From Marinobacter manganoxydans MnI7-9 (GTDB taxonomy: Bacteria > Pseudomonadota > Gammaproteobacteria > Pseudomonadales > Oleiphilaceae): a stretch of DNA of 64,000 nt. The position numbers and the translations under genes were made by a program. The notes under the pieces were generated by a model, which was given only the letters and a program-made list of their open reading frames with translations, did not search any database and was not told where the DNA came from. The stretch lies in assembly GCF_000235625.1 (NCBI RefSeq), contig NZ_AGTR01000026.1:62001-126000 (forward strand), read 5' to 3'. Numbering within the stretch: the stretch's first letter is position 1; each line of letters starts with the position of its first letter. Below, one piece after another: positions 59,332-64,000 of this stretch.

Positions 59332-61390
59332 TGGATCTTCCTGTGCGGGTTCCGGATCTGCGCAGTTGGCGCTTCATGGTTGCAAGCAAGCGGCGCATTC
59401 GCTTCAACTGCTCAACGCCCTCGTCGTCTTTACCAGCGCTATAGTAATGGCTGTTCACCATCCGGGCAAAAAGCCTGGCAGAATCCCCTGCAGCCGGTTC
59501 AGCTTTTGCCAGCCTTGATGCAAGAACCGACGGCGTTTCACCATGCCGGACAGGCACGCCTGCACTCGCGCACAGACGGTGCCACGTATCCACGACCCTC
59601 CGGAACGCGTCTCGCCTTTCTCCACGTCGCATCTGCAACGCGGAAATGAGTCCAGCGATTAGCAAACCGGCACCAACGATACCCGCCGTCATGTATCCCA
59701 ATTCACGCATGCCGAAACCACCGGGCAACCTGGACATCAGATCCATCTGGCTCTGGCCCTGGTAACCCACTACCCAGCGCTGCCACTGGTAGTTGATACG
59801 ATCAAGCTGAAGGCTTGCCCACTGCACCAGGGCGACATCGGCGTAACGCTGAGGCGAGGCCCAGTTATCCTCCAGAAAGGATCCCTCTTCGGCAACGGCG
59901 TCCCGAAGACCGGACTCGATCCTGTCCGGCGCAATGGCCGCCGTAGGATCGATCCTTACCCACCCTCGCCCATCGATATAGGCTTCTACCCACGCATGGG
60001 CATCATACTGGCGCACAATCAGGTAATCGCCCCCCGCTCCGGTTTCGCCACCCTGGTAGCCGACCACAACCCGCGAGGGAATACCGGCAGCCCGTAAAAC
60101 GAAGGTGGTTGCACCCGCGTAGTGGGCGCAGAAACCGCGTTTTGCATCAAACAACAGGGAATCAATGCCATCATCGGGCATGGCCGGTGGCCGCAGGGTG
60201 TAGAAGTATTCCTGCTCACGGAATCGTTGCAACAGAGCACGAATCACCTGCTCGTCGCCCATACTTCGACGAAGCTCCCGGGCCAACTCCCGGGCTCTCG
60301 GATTGCCTTCCCGGGGCAACTGAAGGTAACGCCGCAACTCGGCGGGGCTTTGTGTCTCAGCCGTCGAAGCCTCTCCCTCCAGGGCCAGCCGGTAACGGAC
60401 CGGGCTGTCGGCAGGACGTCGAAATCTGAAAAGATCGGCACTGTCTTCAAATACGTTGTCCGAGACCGCCCTGGAGTTCTCAAGTGCGAACGCCCAGCGC
60501 TGATCGGTTGGCTCCAGAAGAACGTCATACTGGTTCGATTCCAGCTCTCCTATGCCCCCATCAATCGCAACCCGACCAAGAGGGCGAAAACCCTCGCGCT
60601 GGCCCTGGCGCCAGGTCTCCCCATCCAGATAATCGAGAATCAGACCCCGCCAGTACCGGTCGCGGTAGGCAGGCATCTCGCCTCCGAACGTTACCCGGAA
60701 GGCTCGCTCACTGCTCTGGGCAAGATTGGAAATATCGCCGGGTCGCATGGTGTCGCTGATGCCCGTACGAGCCTCACCCGATACCAGCGGCACGCTCCAC
60801 AAAGGCGACATCCGCGGGAAAAACACAAACAACAGAACCACAATCGGCAGTGTCTTCAGAAACATCCCACCCAGCCTGCGCCAGCCAGAGGTCATTCCCC
60901 CGGGTAATTCCGGCGCATTCAGCACCTGTAACCCCACCAGCAATAGCGCTATGCCGGCGAAATTCACCAGGGCCCAGAGAATCTCCTGATGGAACAGAAA
61001 ATTGACCGTTGCCAGATAGACAAGGATAAAAAACAGAACATAGAAGTCCCTGACTGACCGGGTCTCCAGCCATTTGAGACCCACCGCGAGAACAAAAAAC
61101 GAGGCGGCAGTGTCCACCGTAAACCGCCCCTGAACCGTTGCGACATAAACACCAATCAGCACCAGCATGATCCCGGTGCGTAACAAGCGGCCGGGAAGCC
61201 TTACCCGCCCGTACTGCGCCAGCCATCGCCACGCGGCCAACACGGCACAGGCGGCGATCAGCCACAGGGGCAGACGGTCCCACTGGGGCGACAGTAACAG
61301 GGCAAAACTGGCAATCAGCCAGAGCAAAGCCCGGGAAGGCAGATTAGTCGTTGTCCCTTCATCCGACTCATTGCCTCTAAGGCGGTCCAT
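59324..61390 (-). CDS. tgpA: TgpA-like transmembrane transglutaminase/protease
   Basis: A 688-residue inner-membrane protein with an N-terminal block of about six helices (residues 20-190). A periplasmic DUF3488-type region and a transglutaminase core follow. The catalytic Cys is in KRGFCAHYAGATTFVLRAAGIPSRVVVGYQGGE (Cys near residue 415), the His is in YDAHAWVEAYIDGRGWVRIDPTAAI, and the Asp is in DPTA. A helix lies near 555-575. TgpA is important for growth in P. aeruginosa; its substrate is unknown. I use the ATG at 61390, 5 nt after the DUF58 stop. A TTG at 61399 overlapping that stop, with GGAGGGG just upstream, is a real alternative. Confidence 0.88.
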   Translation of the reverse strand: MDRLRGNESDEGTTTNLPSRALLWLIASFALLLSPQWDRLPLWLIAACAVLAAWRWLAQYGRVRLPGRLLRTGIMLVLIGVYVATVQGRFTVDTAASFFVLAVGLKWLETRSVRDFYVLFFILVYLATVNFLFHQEILWALVNFAGIALLLVGLQVLNAPELPGGMTSGWRRLGGMFLKTLPIVVLLFVFFPRMSPLWSVPLVSGEARTGISDTMRPGDISNLAQSSERAFRVTFGGEMPAYRDRYWRGLILDYLDGETWRQGQREGFRPLGRVAIDGGIGELESNQYDVLLEPTDQRWAFALENSRAVSDNVFEDSADLFRFRRPADSPVRYRLALEGEASTAETQSPAELRRYLQLPREGNPRARELARELRRSMGDEQVIRALLQRFREQEYFYTLRPPAMPDDGIDSLLFDAKRGFCAHYAGATTFVLRAAGIPSRVVVGYQGGETGAGGDYLIVRQYDAHAWVEAYIDGRGWVRIDPTAAIAPDRIESGLRDAVAEEGSFLEDNWASPQRYADVALVQWASLQLDRINYQWQRWVVGYQGQSQMDLMSRLPGGFGMRELGYMTAGIVGAGLLIAGLISALQMRRGERRDAFRRVVDTWHRLCASAGVPVRHGETPSVLASRLAKAEPAAGDSARLFARMVNSHYYSAGKDDEGVEQLKRMRRLLATMKRQLRRSGTRTGRSSD

Positions 61391-61395
61391 CAAAC

Positions 61396-62430
61396 TCAAG
61401 CCTGCCCCTCCGTAACCCACTGGGAGGTTGTCTCTCTTTGTTTCTTTCGCGTTCCATGGGGCTCAGCCATCGCATCCCGCGGCCGCTCCTCACCCCAGGT
61501 TGCCAATACCCGGAGGCACCGGGCCGCATGGGCCGGTCCGGAATCAGGCTCGATGATCTGCCCCGGAAGATTCAATCCAAACCGCACACCACTGCGGCCT
61601 CGTTCGTTTACCAGATACGCCAGGTAACTCAGCCGCAATTCATAATCCGCGCCCGGATAGGCATTAAAATCCAGCCAGTAGGGACTACCCTGCTCACCCT
61701 CCCAGTCGGCAACCACCATCTGCCCGGTTCGGGCAAACCGCTTCCAAAGCACCCGCTGGCTCAGATCACCTTCCCGCCAGGGCCGGATATCGGCATGATC
61801 GTTCCCTTCAACGGACCGTACCTCTGCAGACTCCTCGCCGTCCTCAACGGTGCTGAACGCCTCCGGCGCGGGCACCTGCCTGGGGAAGACAACACCGGCG
61901 GACACCGGCCGGATCCAGGACCAGGCCTTCAGCAAGCCAAACGGAAACCGGGTTTCTATACGGATCCTGTCCGGGCGCAGGTATCCCCGGTGAGCGGAAT
62001 GAACTGGCAGGCTGACGTCCTGCGCCTGCCCGCAATGGACATGCACCGGGGCATGGCCCGATTCCTCACAGGAAAGCAGGATGGCAATGGCATCGTCCCG
62101 GCCCGCCCTGAGCCGGAACCGGAAGGGAATATCATCGCCGGCAAAGCCCTCTCCCGGCTGGATCAGGGTGAGTTCAACACCAGACAGATTCCGATGGGTC
62201 TGGTGCATGGCGCCGACAAAAACGGCACCCAGGAGGAACGTGCCCAGATAAATCAGGCTGTTCTGATAATTGATGCCGGTTAACAGCATGATGACCAACA
62301 AGAGGCCAAACACGACCCCTGCGCCGGTGGGCAGAATGAAGATGTTTTTCTGACTGAAGGTCTGGAGATCGGACCGCGGAATCCGTCGGTTAATCCAGCG
62401 ACGAAATCGGTTTCTGAACGGATTTTTCAT
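61396..62430 (-). CDS. DUF58 (von Willebrand A-like) membrane protein
   Basis: A 344-residue protein of the DUF58 family, usually encoded with a MoxR ATPase and a TgpA-type transglutaminase. Two helices (about 37-56 and 60-78) are followed by a soluble domain containing VEGNDHADIRPWREGDLSQRVLWKRFARTGQM, the DUF58 hallmark. The ATG at 62430 is chosen; the TTG at 62457 would add nine residues and neither has a clear ribosome-binding site. It is the first gene of the leftward run, and no moxR lies upstream, because the adjacent gene is divergent. The exact role is not known. Confidence 0.85.
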   Translation of the reverse strand: MKNPFRNRFRRWINRRIPRSDLQTFSQKNIFILPTGAGVVFGLLLVIMLLTGINYQNSLIYLGTFLLGAVFVGAMHQTHRNLSGVELTLIQPGEGFAGDDIPFRFRLRAGRDDAIAILLSCEESGHAPVHVHCGQAQDVSLPVHSAHRGYLRPDRIRIETRFPFGLLKAWSWIRPVSAGVVFPRQVPAPEAFSTVEDGEESAEVRSVEGNDHADIRPWREGDLSQRVLWKRFARTGQMVVADWEGEQGSPYWLDFNAYPGADYELRLSYLAYLVNERGRSGVRFGLNLPGQIIEPDSGPAHAARCLRVLATWGEERPRDAMAEPHGTRKKQRETTSQWVTEGQA

Positions 62431-62548
62431 AGTGTCACTGAGGCCCTGCAACGCCAAAAAAGTTCATGGTATTCGACCATGATTTTGCTGTGATTAGTAA
62501 CAGTACCGAAAAATCAAAGATTCTGATCACAATCCCGGATCTTCAAGC

Positions 62549-62577
62549 TTGAATTCCTGTCCTACAAACCGAATACT
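62549..62577 (+). promoter_or_regulatory. Promoter candidate for the secreted-protein gene
   Basis: TTGAAT (62549-62554), 17 bp, AATACT (62572-62577), giving a start near 62584 and a leader of about 36 nt. Both boxes are imperfect. The rest of the 189-nt divergent spacer (62431-62619) holds only a short CATGGT/ACCATG palindrome (62465-62480). Confidence 0.4.
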
Positions 62578-62619
62578 CGACTCAGGGAGCGTATTTTTTA
62601 AACAACAAGGGTCCAGATT

Positions 62620-63237
62620 ATGAAACGCCGACACCTGCTCACCAGCGCCATCAGCAGTCTGGTTGTTGCTTTACCTGCCTATGCTGGCGTTCAGACTATG
62701 ACCTCAGACGAAATGGTGGAAACCTATGTGAAGGATTCCGCCGTTATTGTTGTACCCAAAGAGCGGAAGAAATCCGACGCCGACCGGCAACGCATCCTGC
62801 GCTCCCTCACCATTTCCCCCGGCGAACCGGTGCTGACCGAAGCGGAAGAAGAAGCCTACCGGGACGCCCTGCAACGATACGTTGATGAAGGCAAGACCGA
62901 TGCGCTGGAAAACGCCGAAGAGGAATTTCTACGGCGCGCCCTGCTCCTGCCCCAGGAAGAAATCGCCCGGGCACAGCCGCCGGCCGAGTTTACGCCAACG
63001 ATTCCACCGATAATCTTCGGACAGCAGGCACAGATTCCGGAAGAGCCTTTTACACAGACGTTTCTTAACGATCAACTGGGGATTGGGTTCGATGGGCAGA
63101 ATGTGAATTTCAGCATTGGTAACCCGCCGGGGATTGACCAGATCCAGGTTCCACAAGCAATTAATGAAGGGCCGGTTACCTTGACGCCAAGGCCTGGTGG
63201 TGGGTTTGATCTTTCTATTGCGGTGCCGGATCAGTAA
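62620..63237 (+). CDS. Secreted protein of unknown function
   Basis: A 205-residue protein that I do not recognise. The N-terminus is a clear Sec signal (MKRRHLLTSAISSLVVALPAYA, cleavage after AYA). The first mature part is helical and highly charged (about 45-115, with ERKKSDADRQRILRSL and a run of Glu). The second part is rich in Pro, Gly, Gln and Asn and has no Cys (about 120-205). The ATG follows AAGGG. It is a single-gene unit with its own promoter candidate and a strong terminator, so a real gene is likely. It is convergent with the DUF6160-like gene. An extracytoplasmic location is the only safe inference. Confidence 0.7.
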   Translation: MKRRHLLTSAISSLVVALPAYAGVQTMTSDEMVETYVKDSAVIVVPKERKKSDADRQRILRSLTISPGEPVLTEAEEEAYRDALQRYVDEGKTDALENAEEEFLRRALLLPQEEIARAQPPAEFTPTIPPIIFGQQAQIPEEPFTQTFLNDQLGIGFDGQNVNFSIGNPPGIDQIQVPQAINEGPVTLTPRPGGGFDLSIAVPDQ

Positions 63238-63261
63238 CGAAGAATTCGTTGGTTCGATTTG

Positions 63262-63295
63262 AAAACGGCAGCCAGGATTGGCTGCCGTTTTTTTA
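63262..63295 (+). terminator. Intrinsic terminator after the secreted-protein gene
   Basis: A perfect 13-bp stem, AAAACGGCAGCCA paired with TGGCTGCCGTTTT around a GGAT loop, runs directly into seven T. Confidence 0.92.
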
Positions 63296-63320
63296 TTGGC
63301 CCGAGTTTTCTTCTAGCCAA

Positions 63321-63347
63321 TAAAAACGCCCCGCAGAGCGGGGCGTA
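63321..63347 (-). terminator. Intrinsic terminator of the DUF6160-like gene
   Basis: A 9-bp stem, ACGCCCCGC paired with GCGGGGCGT with an AGA loop (63326-63346). On the minus strand it is followed by TTTTTA. It ends the gene at 63375 and is back to back with the plus-strand terminator. Confidence 0.88.
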
Positions 63348-63374
63348 TCACCAATCTCTTGGCGTCAGGTAAGA

Positions 63375-64000
63375 TTACTTACCGTAAACAGCAAGCGTGG
63401 TGTCAGAGATATGCAGGTTATCAATACCAATGGTACCGATATTAGTTCCACCGATACGAGTCTCTTGGATGTTTACGTCCATCAGAACATCGTCGACGTC
63501 TACCCGCAAGACATCTGAACGGGTTCCATCGAGATTGTCACCTTTGTATATATCAAGGCGGGCAACCGCGAACGATTTGTTGGCGCCGTTATTGCCAGAA
63601 GCTAGCGCCGCAAGGGTGCCCTCAAGTACCGGATCTTCGCCGTTCGGATCGTTCAGAAGGGCTGAAATTTCGGCGTCAGTGTAGGTTTGACCACCAGCGT
63701 TCGCACCTTTAATGCTCAGGCCGGTAATACCCACTGCCAGGAAATCCACTTCGAAGTCCATCTGCTCGACAGTAAATGCTGCATCCAGATTCAAGGTGCC
63801 CGTGTTAGGGCCAGCTGCAACATCGGTGGTATCAACCCGAATATCCAGAGCGCCTAACAAACCCCACGCTTTCATTCCTGAAATCAGTGTGGTGTTTTCC
63901 GTCGCAGAAGAAGCATCCACATTGTCACGTAAGCTCATCTCACCAACCTGCATACCCCAGTCGATGGGCGCACCAGTGTTTGAGCCAACATGAATAACTG
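63375..64000 (-). CDS. DUF6160-like secreted protein (3' part)
   Basis: The C-terminal ~208 residues of a protein whose frame stays open to the window end, so its start lies beyond base 64000. The sequence is rich in Asp, Gly, Asn, Thr and Ala, lacks Cys, and alternates short hydrophobic and polar stretches (FLAVGITGLSIKGANAGG, LDIYKGDNLDGTRSDVLRVD, IGIDNLHISDTTLAVYGK), suggesting a beta-rich surface or secreted protein. It resembles DUF6160 proteins common in Marinobacter, an assignment made from memory of family style, not from a search. The first internal ATG is at 63953 but is unlikely to be the start. Confidence 0.5.
   Translation of the reverse strand, partial: VIHVGSNTGAPIDWGMQVGEMSLRDNVDASSATENTTLISGMKAWGLLGALDIRVDTTDVAAGPNTGTLNLDAAFTVEQMDFEVDFLAVGITGLSIKGANAGGQTYTDAEISALLNDPNGEDPVLEGTLAALASGNNGANKSFAVARLDIYKGDNLDGTRSDVLRVDVDDVLMDVNIQETRIGGTNIGTIGIDNLHISDTTLAVYGK

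Overview
The window is core chromosome of a gammaproteobacterium, most likely Marinobacter or a close relative. The assignment is by inference from protein similarity and from gene order. Several blocks run in the order I remember from Pseudomonas aeruginosa: metH-cysI-sohB-fimL-dnaQ-rnhA-gloB-mltD-peptide ABC transporter-fabI; serS-rarA-lolA-ftsK; metZ-purF-cvpA-dedD-folC-accD; truA-fimV-asd-leuBDC; and prmB-aroC-MFS. There is no phage, IS element, CRISPR array, rRNA or tRNA that I can recognise. Coding density is high and most genes sit in short operons with overlaps of 1 to 20 nt.

Layout. 1-7.5 kb: the 3' half of metH, a DUF2970 membrane protein, a 34-residue membrane protein, cysI plus its DUF934 partner, an AcuI-type reductase, sohB and an SCP2-domain protein. 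7.5-13 kb: fimL with a coupled membrane protein, dnaQ-rnhA-methyltransferase, and gloB. 13.2-21.4 kb: one rightward run mltD, yejA/B/E/F-like peptide importer, fabI. 21.4-25 kb: a PilZ protein and a DUF1631-like protein, then aroF. 25-31.7 kb: leftward cobA, serS, rarA, lolA, ftsK. 31.7-41.9 kb: a long leftward run truA-trpF-trpB-trpA-accD-folC-dedD-cvpA-purF-metZ. 42-50 kb: leftward leuC-leuD-leuB-asd-fimV. 50-52.6 kb: a divergent LysR regulator and an MFS transporter, with three copies of a structured repeat. 52.6-62.5 kb: leftward prmB-aroC; a patatin-like protein, DUF4892 protein, hydrolase, type IV pilus pilZ, holB, a transglutaminase and a DUF58 protein. 62.6-64 kb: a secreted protein of unknown function and the 3' end of a DUF6160-like secreted protein.

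Functional themes are methionine and sulfur metabolism (metH, cysI, cobA for siroheme, metZ, asd), branched-chain and aromatic amino-acid synthesis (leuBCD, aroF, aroC, trpABF), envelope and division (mltD, lolA, ftsK, dedD), DNA replication (dnaQ, rnhA, rarA, holB) and type IV pilus or c-di-GMP behaviour (fimL, fimV, pilZ, PilZ/DUF1631 pair).

The most unusual signal is a family of three intergenic repeats (50158-50250, 50296-50400, 52490-52588). Each has an exactly 55-nt conserved core between two long complementary arms. The arm sequence is different in every copy but remains self-complementary, and an internal hairpin shows a compensatory base-pair change. Two copies lie back to back between the leuC promoter and the LysR gene. 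The third abuts the TTG start of the MFS gene.
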